This document shows positions 26,801-36,467 of a DNA stretch of 64,000 bases, piece after piece. Below the pieces are notes generated by a model. It was not told the origin of the DNA, did no database searches, and saw only the letters and a program-made list of their open reading frames with translations. The stretch comes from an uncultured Lachnospiraceae bacterium. Its GTDB lineage: Bacteria; Bacillota; Clostridia; Lachnospirales; Lachnospiraceae. The DNA lies in assembly GCA_934364805.1 (NCBI GenBank), contig CAKRMH010000011.1, positions 1-64,000 of the forward strand, written 5' to 3'. Numbering within the stretch: position 1 is the first letter of the stretch; each line of letters begins with the position of its first letter. The translations under genes and the position numbers were made by a program.

Positions 26801-27799
26801 TTATGTTGCAAAACCGGAAAGCATCTCACTCATAAGCAAATATAGATTTAAGCGGCAATCTGCCTTAAATACAATACTTACGATACGCTGTCCTTCAGGA
26901 TTCAGAGAATAGAGAACCAGACAATAGCCGGCCTCATTCGTGGTTCCTGTTTTTCCACCGATGATCTGGAAACCATCCGGAGTGTTGAATGCACCGGTCA
27001 GATAACCGTTTGTATTGTGCCAGGAGTTTGTAACCTGGTTTCCGTCTTTGTCGGTGTATACTGCATCATGATAGGTGGTACTGATCAGATCAACAAAAGT
27101 CTGCTCCTGAAGTGCCGCAGAGAAAATCAGATACATATCATAGACAGTTGTATAGTGATCGTCATCCGGAAGACCATTTGCGTTTACATAGTGTGTGTTT
27201 GTTGCGCCAAGACGAAGTGCCTCCGCATTCATGACTTCTGCAAAAGCAGAAACACTTCCAGAATAATAATCGGCAAGCATAATTGCTGCATCGTTTCCGC
27301 TTGGAAGCATCAGACCATATAGAAGATCACGGACACTGATGACATCTCCCTCTTTCAGATGTGCGACAGAGGAATCGGATGCCTGGTCTACCGCTTCCGC
27401 ATTGACGGTTACCATATCATCAAGATTTGCATTTTTCACAATAATATAGGCGGTCATGATCTTTGTCGTACTTGCTGGATAAAGCTTTTCGAACAGATTC
27501 TGACTGTACAGGACCTGTTTGGTGTCCAGATTGAATACACCAGCACCTTCTGCTACCCAGGAATCTGTCTGGTCTGTGCCGTAATTAATATCTTCTGTCA
27601 CACACAGATCGTCAGCAAAATAGCTCGTGGAGCCGGTATCAGAAGAAACATTTTGTGCAAGAGTTGACGAGTATACATTGTAGGAATCCTTGAATCCTTC
27701 ATCCTTGCTGCATCCCGTCACAAAAACAGCTGCTACACATGTAATGCATAGCAGTCGCCTGATCATTTGATTCGTTTTTAATTTTTTTAAAAATTTCAT
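26801..27799 (-). CDS. D-alanyl-D-alanine carboxypeptidase (DacF-type), lipoprotein
   Basis: 332 residues from ATG at 27799. The N-terminus is a lipoprotein signal (LLCITCVAAVFVTGC, cleavage before Cys). The penicillin-binding motifs are STTK (SxxK) near residue 110, SGN in LPSGNDAA, and KTG in GGKTGTTNEAG. It trims the fifth D-Ala from peptidoglycan side chains. It has no C-terminal amphipathic anchor, consistent with a lipid anchor instead. It is 13 bp from mgsA on the same strand, at the end of the mre-rodA block. Confidence 0.92.
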   Translation of the reverse strand: MKFLKKLKTNQMIRRLLCITCVAAVFVTGCSKDEGFKDSYNVYSSTLAQNVSSDTGSTSYFADDLCVTEDINYGTDQTDSWVAEGAGVFNLDTKQVLYSQNLFEKLYPASTTKIMTAYIIVKNANLDDMVTVNAEAVDQASDSSVAHLKEGDVISVRDLLYGLMLPSGNDAAIMLADYYSGSVSAFAEVMNAEALRLGATNTHYVNANGLPDDDHYTTVYDMYLIFSAALQEQTFVDLISTTYHDAVYTDKDGNQVTNSWHNTNGYLTGAFNTPDGFQIIGGKTGTTNEAGYCLVLYSLNPEGQRIVSIVFKADCRLNLYLLMSEMLSGFAT

Positions 27800-27812
27800 A
27801 AGTTCTCCAAGA

Positions 27813-28208
27813 TTATTTGTACATTTCTCTCCACTCCAGATCACCGCGATCCAGAGACTTGATCAAAAGTTCAGCGGTTGCAAGATTGGTTGCAAGCGGA
27901 ATGTTATGTTCGTCACATAGGCGCACAATGATATTAACATCCGGTTCATGAGACTTCGGTTTTAATGGATCACGAAGAAAAATAACAAGATCCATTTCAT
28001 TGTGCTCGATCTGAGCTCCTAATTGCTGACAACCACCGAGGTGACCAGCAAGGTATTTGTGAACCTGGAGGTTGGCGACTTCTTCAATCAGCCGTCCTGT
28101 TGTTCCGGTTGCATAAAGTTCATTTTTACACAAGATACCTCTATACGCAATACAGAAATTCTGCATTAATTTCTTTTTTGAGTCATGTGCGACAAGTCCT
28201 ATATTCAT
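27813..28208 (-). CDS. mgsA: Methylglyoxal synthase
   Basis: 131 residues starting NIGLVAHDSKK. GTTGRLIE and LAGHLGGCQQLGAQI are the phosphate-binding and catalytic stretches, and DLVIFLRDPL contains the catalytic Asp. The enzyme converts dihydroxyacetone phosphate to methylglyoxal when phosphate is short. The gene follows rodA by 12 bp, a linkage conserved in Clostridia. Confidence 0.96.
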   Translation of the reverse strand: MNIGLVAHDSKKKLMQNFCIAYRGILCKNELYATGTTGRLIEEVANLQVHKYLAGHLGGCQQLGAQIEHNEMDLVIFLRDPLKPKSHEPDVNIIVRLCDEHNIPLATNLATAELLIKSLDRGDLEWREMYK

Positions 28209-28220
28209 ATGAATACCCCC

Positions 28221-29333
28221 CTAATGATATTTTTTGGGCTGCAAGCCAACATTCAATACAAAGCCAATAGCGATATAAAGTGACATCAGAGATGTCAACC
28301 CGTAGCTGACAAATGGTAACGTTACACCGGTGTTTGGAAACAGACCGGTTGCAACACAGATGTTAACAAATGCCTGAAATCCGATCCAGGCTGCAACACC
28401 ACAGCAGATCAGTCTTCCGGATAGATCTTTTGCTTTACGTGCTATCAGAATACATTCAATAACGATCAGAAATGTCAGAAGAATAATCGCAATCGTTCCA
28501 ATAAAACCAAGCTCTTCTCCGGTAACTGCAAAAATAAAATCGGTTTGTGGCTCGATGATATAATTTGCATTTTTCATGGAGGTTGCTGCGGAGTTGTTTA
28601 AGCCCTTGCCCCATAACTGCCCGGAGCCAATCGCCATGATGGAATTCTGCTGCTGTCTGGCTTTGTCGGAAAATTCCGGATTTGTCGGATCCAGCCATGC
28701 CATAATACGTGTACGCTGGTATCCTATCAGAAAATCGACTTTTCCGCTTACTGTTAATGCGAGCACAATGATAACAGATGGAATGCCAATTGCTAATGCA
28801 CCTACTACTATTTTATAACTTAATCCGGCAATAAACAAGAGTGTAATAAAAATTAATGCAGTAACAATGGTCGTAGAAAGATCCGGCTGCTTTAGTATCA
28901 GGACTAAAGGGATTCCTGCGAGTATAAAGGAAATCATCAGCATTTTTAAAGTGTTTACTTTTTCATGATATTTTGCAAAAAAAGCTGCAAAAAACAGGAT
29001 GATACCAATTTTGGAAACCTCAGATGGCTGGAACTTAATTCCTGCTATGGAAAACCATCTCTGGGCATTATGGGAGGAATCACCAAATGCATATACCAGA
29101 ATCAGTAAACCGCATATGCCGATATAATAAATCCATGAAAATTTTAAAAGAACCGTGTAATCCATCAGCGAAACTACCACCATAATGATGAGCCCGCCAA
29201 CGAATCCTGCAATCTGTTTATTTTGAACCGATTCTTCCGCACTTCCGATGATCATAATTCCAAGGATCGTAAGAAGTGTGACATATGCAATTAACTGAAA
29301 ATGATAATTCTTTAGTTTATACTGTTTTAACAT
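28221..29333 (-). CDS. rodA: Rod-shape SEDS glycosyltransferase RodA
   Basis: 370 residues with ten membrane segments. Diagnostic stretches are AQRWFSIAGIKFQPSEVSKI, LVLILKQPDLSTTIV, SGQLWGKGLNNS and TGEELGFIG, and NTGVTLPFVSYGLTSLM near the end. RodA polymerises lipid II together with the class B PBP2 encoded nearby, as part of the elongasome. It is one base from minE. Confidence 0.95.
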   Translation of the reverse strand: MLKQYKLKNYHFQLIAYVTLLTILGIMIIGSAEESVQNKQIAGFVGGLIIMVVVSLMDYTVLLKFSWIYYIGICGLLILVYAFGDSSHNAQRWFSIAGIKFQPSEVSKIGIILFFAAFFAKYHEKVNTLKMLMISFILAGIPLVLILKQPDLSTTIVTALIFITLLFIAGLSYKIVVGALAIGIPSVIIVLALTVSGKVDFLIGYQRTRIMAWLDPTNPEFSDKARQQQNSIMAIGSGQLWGKGLNNSAATSMKNANYIIEPQTDFIFAVTGEELGFIGTIAIILLTFLIVIECILIARKAKDLSGRLICCGVAAWIGFQAFVNICVATGLFPNTGVTLPFVSYGLTSLMSLYIAIGFVLNVGLQPKKYH

Positions 29334-29334
29334 A

Positions 29335-29538
29335 TTATGCTCTTTTCCTGTTTTGCTTTAAAATAACCTTTATCTCATATTTATCTGGAGAAATTTCAAA
29401 ATATCTGCTTACAATATCGGAAATCTCTTTTTTCATCTGAACCATGGTCTCAGGCGCACATTCAAGCGGCTCTGATTCCATCATCAGTTTTAAACGTTCT
29501 TTTGCAATACGGTTTGAATAATTTTTTTTAGCCAGCAT
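29335..29538 (-). CDS. minE: Cell division topological specificity factor MinE
   Basis: 67 residues. The MinD-contact region is SNRIAKERLKLMMESEPLECAPETM and the C-terminal topological domain includes IVSRYFEISPDKYEIKVIL. ATG at 29538, preceded by GAAAGGAA, is favoured over GTG at 29544. The start lies inside the end of minD. MinE drives MinD oscillation. Only MinD and MinE are coded here. Confidence 0.9.
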   Translation of the reverse strand: MLAKKNYSNRIAKERLKLMMESEPLECAPETMVQMKKEISDIVSRYFEISPDKYEIKVILKQNRKRA

Positions 29539-30337
29539 AATCACATTCCTTTCTGTGGAAAATGGAATGCGATTTCCGGACCTGGTCTTTCGCCTCTGGA
29601 ATATTTAATGAAATAACATCCGGATTGATCATGTGATTGCAAATTTCACGAAATGCTTTTTGCGCAGCTGTTTTTTTATCCATTACAAGCATTCCTTTGT
29701 TCTGTCCGATCACAATATGTTCGTCCACTGGAATAATTCCAAAACTGTTCATGTCCAGAACGTCTTCGATATCTTTTTGCGATAACATATTATGGCGCCG
29801 GATCATACGCCGGTTCATCTGATTGATCAGAAGATCAATGGTTTTTATGTGGCTGCTCTCAAGAAGATATAGTACCCTTCCTGCATCACGTACTGCGGAT
29901 ACATGCGGTGTTGTAATAACCATTGCCCGGTCTGCAGCAGATATTGCAAAATGAAATCCATCATCGATTCCGGCCGGACAGTCGATCAGGCAGTAATCAA
30001 ATCCTTTTTTGAGTTCGCAGATCAACGTGAGCAGCCTGTCCTCATATCCTGTAACATCCCGGTATTTTAGAGACGCCGGGATCATATACAGATTCGGATA
30101 TTTCCTGTCGCGTATGAAAGCCTGATTTAACCGGCAATGATTTTCAAGAACATCAAACAGATTATATGTGATTCTGTCCTCCATTCCCATAACAACATCA
30201 AGATTTCGAAGTCCCATGTCTGCATCGAGCATGACAACTTTTTTATCTAACTGTGAAAGTCCTGCACCGATGTTGGCAATTGTTGTTGTTTTACCTACAC
30301 CGCCTTTTCCTGAAGTGAAAACGATAGCTTCACCCAT
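29528..30337 (-). CDS. minD: Septum site-determining ATPase MinD
   Basis: 269 residues. The deviant Walker A is SGKGGVGKTT at ~9-18, with LDADMGLRNLDVVMG and DCPAGIDDGF. The C-terminus (NIPEAKDQVRKSHSIFHRKECDYAG) does not show the usual short amphipathic membrane-targeting helix ending in -FF/LFG, which is odd for MinD. It is directly downstream of the pbp2 gene by 66 bp, where minC would normally be found. It overlaps minE. Confidence 0.92.
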   Translation of the reverse strand: MGEAIVFTSGKGGVGKTTTIANIGAGLSQLDKKVVMLDADMGLRNLDVVMGMEDRITYNLFDVLENHCRLNQAFIRDRKYPNLYMIPASLKYRDVTGYEDRLLTLICELKKGFDYCLIDCPAGIDDGFHFAISAADRAMVITTPHVSAVRDAGRVLYLLESSHIKTIDLLINQMNRRMIRRHNMLSQKDIEDVLDMNSFGIIPVDEHIVIGQNKGMLVMDKKTAAQKAFREICNHMINPDVISLNIPEAKDQVRKSHSIFHRKECDYAG

Positions 30338-30403
30338 GAAAATGAACCTCCTGTTAAATTTGTTTTATTTATTTGAAAAGTGAAGATTCACTTTATCAAA
30401 TCA

Positions 30404-33199
30404 TTAATCATTGCTTGCAGAAACACCGCTTGCTTCTTCTGCTACACCATCGATCAGGGAAGCTGGATCCTCTGCGTTAAAATAATAAGAAAGTATGTTT
30501 TTGGATACGGCTGCAGCATTATGGGAGGAATAACCATAAGCAATACGTGTAGCAATGGAAATTTCCGGATTGTTATAAGGCGCATAGCCGACAAACAAAG
30601 CATGGTTTGGATGATTCTCCTGCTGTGCGGTACCAGTTTTACCTGCTACTTCTACTGCAAAGTCGTTAAATTCACTCATATCCTCTACTACCATTCTCAT
30701 TCCGGAATGGATGGAATCCCATTGATCCTGAGAGAGAACATTGGAGATATCCTGGGATTGTGGAGTATAATGCAGCAACTCATTCCCGTCTTTGTCAACG
30801 ATTTTATTCATAAGCTGATAACTATATAAATTACCAGAAGTAACAGCAGTAACATATCTGGACAATGCAACGGTAGTAATGTTGTTATCACTCTGTCCGA
30901 TAGCTGCCATAACCGGATACTGCGTTGCGATCGCAGATGTGTTTTCAGCAATTTCAAGACCACTCTTCTGATCCAGTCCATAGACATCTGCATATTTCTG
31001 GATCTTCTGGATTCCGACAGGATCATCGTATGTTCCTGTAGAATCTTTCGCAAGATTAAACCCTACTGTATAGAAAAACACGTTGCAGGAATAACGAAGT
31101 GCTTCAGAAACATTTAGATTTCCGTGACCGCTGTGATTCCAGCAGCGAGGCTTATTGCTGACATCATTAAATACTCCGGTACAGTCATACTCGCTGGAGG
31201 TTGAGATGATTCCCTCTGCAAGTCCGGCAGTTGAGGATACCATCTTAAATGTAGAACCCGGTGCTGTACGTTCCTGTGTTGCATAGTTATATAACGGCTT
31301 GGAAAGATCTTCATTGAGTTTGGCGTAGTAATCGGCATCAACGGTATTGGCAAGACGATTGTTGTCATAGCCTGGATAACTTACAAGTGCTTTTACCTCA
31401 CCAGTATTGACGTCTGTGATCACAGTAGAGCCTGTACATGGCTCAAGACCAAACTGTGCTGGTGTAATCTCAATATTCTTAATCTTGTCCAAAAGGAAGC
31501 TGGAAGGACTGATAGATCCCTGTGAAAGCCCGTTTACAGCAGCTTCATCATAGTTCACAACTCCCTGATCAAACAGAATCAGGCAAAGTGTGGTTCCACT
31601 GATTTCATTATTATTGACCATATATTTATAAACAAGTTTTGAAAATGCTTTATCATCCCTGAGTTCGTTTAAAATATATTGACATAAGGCAGAATATACT
31701 TCACTGGAGTCTGCATATTTCTGATCCACCTCAAGCTGTGTAATGTCAATCCACTGTTTGGAAATACAATAATTTAGATATTCCTTCGGACTGATGGTTC
31801 CGGCTTTCCATGCGGTATAGGTACTGTCGGAATCATCAATTTCACTTGTGAGAAGGATCTTATTGTCCTTCAGCATGGAAATAATATGTGTGACATAATC
31901 AAGCATTTCCTCTGACATATTGTTGTTTGCTGTCGGAGAATCCGAATTCAGCTCATTTTCAACCATGGACAACGCCTGTGCCTGACGGCTCTCAAACTGT
32001 GCCTGCAGCGCCTGTTCATTACTGCTAGCGGAATCACTTGTAAAATGATTGATATCGATAACATTATTGTTAAGGAGCGCAAAATAAACGTCCTGCATGG
32101 ATACGGTGGCATTTTGTACGCTGTCATATAAAATACCAGCAATTTCCTGCTCTAAAAGTTTGTATGCAGCTTCCTGCAGGTGAGCATCAATACTTAAATA
32201 AACATCATTTCCAGCGGTGGAATCGGTCGTTGATACGACCTCCGTGATCTTTCCCATGTTATCTGTTAATACGGTCTGCTCTCCGTTTACTCCGCGCAGG
32301 TAACTTTCATAATACTGTTCAAGTCCGGATTTTCCGACAACATCATTCTGGGTATAAGAGTCATTCGTCTTATGGAGTTCATCATATTCATCAGTGGAGA
32401 TTTTTCCGGTGTATCCAATAATGGACGCAAAATAATTGCTGTAATTATATTTTCGGATGGTATCCTCTTCAATAGAGACTCCGGTGAGCTCGTCCGAATG
32501 TTCATTCATGTATGCAACAGTCTCATCTGATACATTTTGTGCGATTGTTGTGGATTTGTACTGCGAAAAGCGATTCGCATTCATTGCATAACGGATCACA
32601 ACAACGTCATAAGCAGTCTGGGCATCATAATCAGAAGACACATCATAGTTCTTTGATGACATCAGATATTCCATGATCTGATCTGCTGTCGCAGAGGCTT
32701 CATTAAATTTAAACTTCTCATTATATTCCAGGTCTTTATAAGAACTCTTTCCAAAGACATCAGCCAGAAAACGATTTAAGGTTGAACCGCTAATATTGTA
32801 GCTGTATGTACCATCGGAATTTAGTGTGATCGCAAAATCATTATAAAGAGAATCTCCGTTTTTTCGAATGACGGAAACCATTTTTGCAAGCTGATCGTTT
32901 AATTCCTGATTTTTATTGTCAGAATTATCAAATACATCGGTAATTGTGACCGCATAAGCTAATTCGTTATATGCAAGAAGTTCTCCATTGCAGTCGTAGA
33001 TGTTGCCTCTGGAAGCGTTTATACTGATCGTTTCCTCAATCTGCAGAGTAAAGTTTTTCTGATAATATGCACCGTTTACAATCTGTAAAGAGAAAACCCG
33101 CATGATCAGGATGATTGCAAGTGCAATCATGACTGCAGAAAAAACAAACAATCTTGAGCTAAAAAACTTCTTCAAAAAATCTTTTATATCATAAATCAA
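30404..33199 (-). CDS. mrdA: Penicillin-binding protein 2 (class B, elongation), unusually long
   Basis: 931 residues. One membrane anchor at ~15-33 is followed by the dimerisation domain. The transpeptidase has STFK with Ser649, SCN in RYSCNVFF, and KTGT with Lys854. A helical, Ser/Asp/Glu-rich stretch of about 230 residues (~370-600) separates the two and makes the protein some 250 residues longer than E. coli PBP2 (633). It partners RodA in side-wall synthesis. It overlaps mreD by 11 bp. The long form may be typical of Lachnospiraceae. Confidence 0.93.
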   Translation of the reverse strand: MIYDIKDFLKKFFSSRLFVFSAVMIALAIILIMRVFSLQIVNGAYYQKNFTLQIEETISINASRGNIYDCNGELLAYNELAYAVTITDVFDNSDNKNQELNDQLAKMVSVIRKNGDSLYNDFAITLNSDGTYSYNISGSTLNRFLADVFGKSSYKDLEYNEKFKFNEASATADQIMEYLMSSKNYDVSSDYDAQTAYDVVVIRYAMNANRFSQYKSTTIAQNVSDETVAYMNEHSDELTGVSIEEDTIRKYNYSNYFASIIGYTGKISTDEYDELHKTNDSYTQNDVVGKSGLEQYYESYLRGVNGEQTVLTDNMGKITEVVSTTDSTAGNDVYLSIDAHLQEAAYKLLEQEIAGILYDSVQNATVSMQDVYFALLNNNVIDINHFTSDSASSNEQALQAQFESRQAQALSMVENELNSDSPTANNNMSEEMLDYVTHIISMLKDNKILLTSEIDDSDSTYTAWKAGTISPKEYLNYCISKQWIDITQLEVDQKYADSSEVYSALCQYILNELRDDKAFSKLVYKYMVNNNEISGTTLCLILFDQGVVNYDEAAVNGLSQGSISPSSFLLDKIKNIEITPAQFGLEPCTGSTVITDVNTGEVKALVSYPGYDNNRLANTVDADYYAKLNEDLSKPLYNYATQERTAPGSTFKMVSSTAGLAEGIISTSSEYDCTGVFNDVSNKPRCWNHSGHGNLNVSEALRYSCNVFFYTVGFNLAKDSTGTYDDPVGIQKIQKYADVYGLDQKSGLEIAENTSAIATQYPVMAAIGQSDNNITTVALSRYVTAVTSGNLYSYQLMNKIVDKDGNELLHYTPQSQDISNVLSQDQWDSIHSGMRMVVEDMSEFNDFAVEVAGKTGTAQQENHPNHALFVGYAPYNNPEISIATRIAYGYSSHNAAAVSKNILSYYFNAEDPASLIDGVAEEASGVSASND

Positions 33200-33710
33200 A
33201 TTTTTTTGCTCTCCTTTTTTCGGAAATTTCCAGTTTCTGGTTGATTTTCTGTAAAATATAGTATAAGAAAATGGTTATCACCATTGTATATACGAATTCT
33301 GGAAGAATTACGGATTTTCCGTAATATAAAAAGTCGAATCTGCCACGAAACAGGAACATAATGAAATAGATTGCCAGATTACAGAGGATATCACTTGCTC
33401 CAATTAACAACATTGGAAATTTGATATCATCCGGATAAAATCTTTTCTGGAAAATCCCGTTGCAATATCCGATGTACATATAAAGTAAAGCATATACACC
33501 CAGATAAAAACCGCAAAATATGTCTATAAGCAATCCGCAAAAAAAACCAATGAACATGCCTTCCTTACGTCCGCGCATAAAACCAAACGAAGAAACAACA
33601 ATGATCATCAGATTTGGAGCAATATTGGCAAAAGACAGAGCTTGAAAGACTGTCGATTGCAATACAAAACAGATTGCAATTATGATAAATAAAACAACTT
33701 TTCTTAACAT
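33189..33710 (-). CDS. mreD: Rod shape-determining protein MreD
   Basis: 173 residues with five or six membrane helices and the characteristic FGFMRGRKEGMFIGFFCGLLIDIFCG. It is an integral elongasome protein. It lies between mreC (15 bp) and mrdA (overlap), the standard order. Confidence 0.9.
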   Translation of the reverse strand: MLRKVVLFIIIAICFVLQSTVFQALSFANIAPNLMIIVVSSFGFMRGRKEGMFIGFFCGLLIDIFCGFYLGVYALLYMYIGYCNGIFQKRFYPDDIKFPMLLIGASDILCNLAIYFIMFLFRGRFDFLYYGKSVILPEFVYTMVITIFLYYILQKINQKLEISEKRRAKKFDL

Positions 33711-33725
33711 AAATGCACCTCAATA

Positions 33726-34637
33726 TTACTGTTCTGTTGTCTGAGTGGAAGAATCTCCGGAAGATTCTGTCTGTGTCGAATCCCCGGTTTCTTTCGTGTC
33801 AAGAATCACAAGAACATTTTCCATATGTTCAAAATCGACAACCGGTGTAATCGTACCGGATTTCGTCAGTTTGTTGGAATCAGATTCAATACTTGCGATA
33901 TATCCAATTAAAATTCCCTGCTGATACTGATCGGAAACATAAGAAGTAACAACTGGATCGCCAATCTGAACTTTATCTTCGGAATCCCGAAGCTCAGAAA
34001 AGGTAATTGCCTGATCGGAATTCATGGTCTGAAGGTTACCGCTTACATTCATATTATCTCCGGTTGTCGTTACCATTGCACTGACGTTTGCGGAATCATC
34101 AATGATCGAGCGTACCTTGGCGTAATTTGGTCCCACATCGGTAATGATGCCGACAAGACCACTTCCAGCCATAATGTTCATACCTTTTTTCAAGCCATCT
34201 TTTGAGCCTTTATCAATGGTAAAAACTGAAAACCAGTTTCCAGTGTCTTTGGCAATTACACTGGCAGCTACTTTTTGATAACTTGGGTATTTTTCGTCCA
34301 GATCCAGAAGCGCCCTTAAATTATCCAGGTCATACTTTTCCAATTTAATCGTGTTCAACTGAGAAGTCAGTTCATCATTTTGTTCCTTTAATTTCTGATT
34401 CTCTTCCTGAACCTGTGCAAGCGTTTTAAAATCGTTGGTTTTATCTGAAATCCATTGCCCTGCAGTATTGATTCCCTTCTGCATCGGAACAAAAATATAT
34501 CCGGCGACCGTGTTTAACGGACCGCCTGATATATTTAAGGTTAAGCTTGTAAAGATCAGGGTAATGCAGACAATAGTCATGATCAAAAGCATATATTTAG
34601 TTGATAAGCGCTTCTTTTTATTTCGATATTTCTTCAT
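33726..34637 (-). CDS. mreC: Rod shape-determining protein MreC
   Basis: 303 residues: one membrane helix at ~14-35, a coiled coil at ~65-105 (TLAQVQEENQKLKEQNDELTSQLNTI), then the beta-domain with VIAKDTGNWFSVFTIDKG and GLVGIITDVGPNYAKV. The C-terminal tail is rich in Thr/Ser/Gln (TQTESSGDSSTQTTEQ). MreC scaffolds PBP2-RodA outside the membrane. It is nine bases after mreB. Confidence 0.95.
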   Translation of the reverse strand: MKKYRNKKKRLSTKYMLLIMTIVCITLIFTSLTLNISGGPLNTVAGYIFVPMQKGINTAGQWISDKTNDFKTLAQVQEENQKLKEQNDELTSQLNTIKLEKYDLDNLRALLDLDEKYPSYQKVAASVIAKDTGNWFSVFTIDKGSKDGLKKGMNIMAGSGLVGIITDVGPNYAKVRSIIDDSANVSAMVTTTGDNMNVSGNLQTMNSDQAITFSELRDSEDKVQIGDPVVTSYVSDQYQQGILIGYIASIESDSNKLTKSGTITPVVDFEHMENVLVILDTKETGDSTQTESSGDSSTQTTEQ

Positions 34638-34646
34638 GAGACCCTC

Positions 34647-35663
34647 TTATTTTAAACTACTGTTCTTCATGCTGAATGGCAGACGTTTGTATTTGGAATC
34701 AGATACGATCTTCACAAGACCACGTACTGCGCTCTCCTCCGGATCATCACAGGTATTCACTTTAATATTGGTAATCTGCTCAAATAACTGATCCAGATGG
34801 TTGATCTGTGATCCACCGCCGGTAATGTAAATACCGGAATGGATAATATCTTTTGCAAGTTCCGGTGGAGTTTTCTCAAGGATCATCTTAATTGAATTGC
34901 AGATGGATTCCAGGTTCGCTTTTGTTGCTTCATATACAACTTCAGCAGTTACTTCCATTTCGATTGGAAGTCCGCTTACGACATCTCTTCCTACGATCAC
35001 CATACTTTCTGTACGTCCTGGAAGTCCGGAACCAAGATTCTCTTTTAAGGCTTTTGCAGTTTTCTGACCGATCACAAGATTATATTCCTTGCGGATATAG
35101 CTTATGATCGATTCATCCAGACGATTGCCGCCAAAATGCATCAGATCGCTTAGGACAAGTCCGCCAAGTGAAATGACAGAGATCTCAGTCGTGTCAGCGC
35201 CCATATCAACGATCATGACACCTGTAGGCTCATTTACATCAAGTCCCAATCCTACTGCATCAGCGATTGGTTTCTCACATAAAAGTACATTCTTTGGTTT
35301 TACCTTGTTTTTATAAAAAAGTTCAAAAAAAGCACGTTTTTCAACATCTGTAATATCGGTTGGAACAGCTACAATGAATTCTGCGCCTTTTACTTTCCCC
35401 TTCATATGAGACTCCAGATAATCAAAGATCATTGTCTGAAGGAAGTTGAAATCAGCGATCACACCGGTTACAACCGGGAAAGATACATTGATCGATTCCG
35501 GTGCTTTTTCATACATCGCATATGCTGCATCACCGTATGCATAGATCTGATTCTTATTTATGATCGCAATTGTGTTCTTCTCTTTTAAGATTTTCCCTGT
35601 AGATTTACAAAATACTTTAAAATTACAGGTTCCAAGGTCAATGCCATAGACATTATTATTCAT
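34647..35663 (-). CDS. mreB: Rod shape-determining actin MreB family
   Basis: 338 residues. The phosphate-1 loop reads GIDLGTCNFKVF (Cys-Asn-Phe where Ala-Asn-Thr is usual), and GVMIVDMGADTTEISVI and YITGGGSQINHLD follow. Despite the altered first loop, the gene leads the mreBCD-mrdA operon and is full length, so it is the locus MreB. It forms membrane-bound filaments that direct side-wall synthesis. Confidence 0.93.
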   Translation of the reverse strand: MNNNVYGIDLGTCNFKVFCKSTGKILKEKNTIAIINKNQIYAYGDAAYAMYEKAPESINVSFPVVTGVIADFNFLQTMIFDYLESHMKGKVKGAEFIVAVPTDITDVEKRAFFELFYKNKVKPKNVLLCEKPIADAVGLGLDVNEPTGVMIVDMGADTTEISVISLGGLVLSDLMHFGGNRLDESIISYIRKEYNLVIGQKTAKALKENLGSGLPGRTESMVIVGRDVVSGLPIEMEVTAEVVYEATKANLESICNSIKMILEKTPPELAKDIIHSGIYITGGGSQINHLDQLFEQITNIKVNTCDDPEESAVRGLVKIVSDSKYKRLPFSMKNSSLK

Positions 35664-35686
35664 CGTACGTTCTCCCTTTTCATAAG

Positions 35687-36376
35687 TTATATGATATGTT
35701 CTTCTTTAAAACTGAAATAGCAATTGTCACCTATGATAATATGGTCGGCCAGTTCTACACCAAGCAATTCCCCGCAGGAAATAATGCGGCGTGTCACGTG
35801 CCTGTCATCCTCGCTTGGAGTCGGATCTCCACTCGGATGATTGTGCAAAAGTATCAGGAATACTGCATTACATTCGAGCGCTTTCCGAAAGACATCTCTT
35901 GGAGAAACATAAGCATAATTTACACTTCCAACTGAGATTTCACTGTCTCCGAGAAAATTACATTTGGCATCAAAAAATGCCGCCCAGAGAGCCTCTTCCT
36001 TCCGGTGACGCATCTGTTCCATGTAGTATTCAGCTACCGTTGCCGGCGTACTCATCTGGATATGATAACCTCTTTGTGTCCGGGCAATCCGGACCGATAA
36101 CTCTGCGATGCATTTCAGCTGGATGGCTTTCACTCTTCCGATTCCTTTAAAATCACATAGTTCGTCAAAGGAATATTCATACAGATTCAGAAGATTCTGA
36201 TGTCTGTATGTCAGCAGATCTCGTGCAACTTCCATTGCTGTCCTGCCTGAGGTTCCACTTTTGATGATAACTGCAACAAGTTCAGCATCTGTCAGACTGG
36301 AAGGCCCGGAATGTATAAATTTCTCATAAGGTCTTTCCGATTCCGGCAGATTTTTCATATTCGTATGATTGGTCAT
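35687..36376 (-). CDS. radC: RadC family JAB domain protein
   Basis: 229 residues. The N-terminal helix-hairpin-helix region reads YEYSFDELCDFKGIGRVKAIQLKC. The C-terminal JAB metalloprotease-like domain has HNHPSGDPTPSEDD (HxHx7SxxD). Despite its name, a DNA repair role is disputed and the function is unknown. It sits just upstream of mreB, as in most Firmicutes. Confidence 0.95.
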   Translation of the reverse strand: MTNHTNMKNLPESERPYEKFIHSGPSSLTDAELVAVIIKSGTSGRTAMEVARDLLTYRHQNLLNLYEYSFDELCDFKGIGRVKAIQLKCIAELSVRIARTQRGYHIQMSTPATVAEYYMEQMRHRKEEALWAAFFDAKCNFLGDSEISVGSVNYAYVSPRDVFRKALECNAVFLILLHNHPSGDPTPSEDDRHVTRRIISCGELLGVELADHIIIGDNCYFSFKEEHII

Positions 36377-36467
36377 AAATGCCTTTCTACTCTCCCAGGT
36401 ATCTGTAAACCATCATATCAGAAAGAGCCGCACTGCGACTCAGAAATTTCATTTAATTTTATCACAC

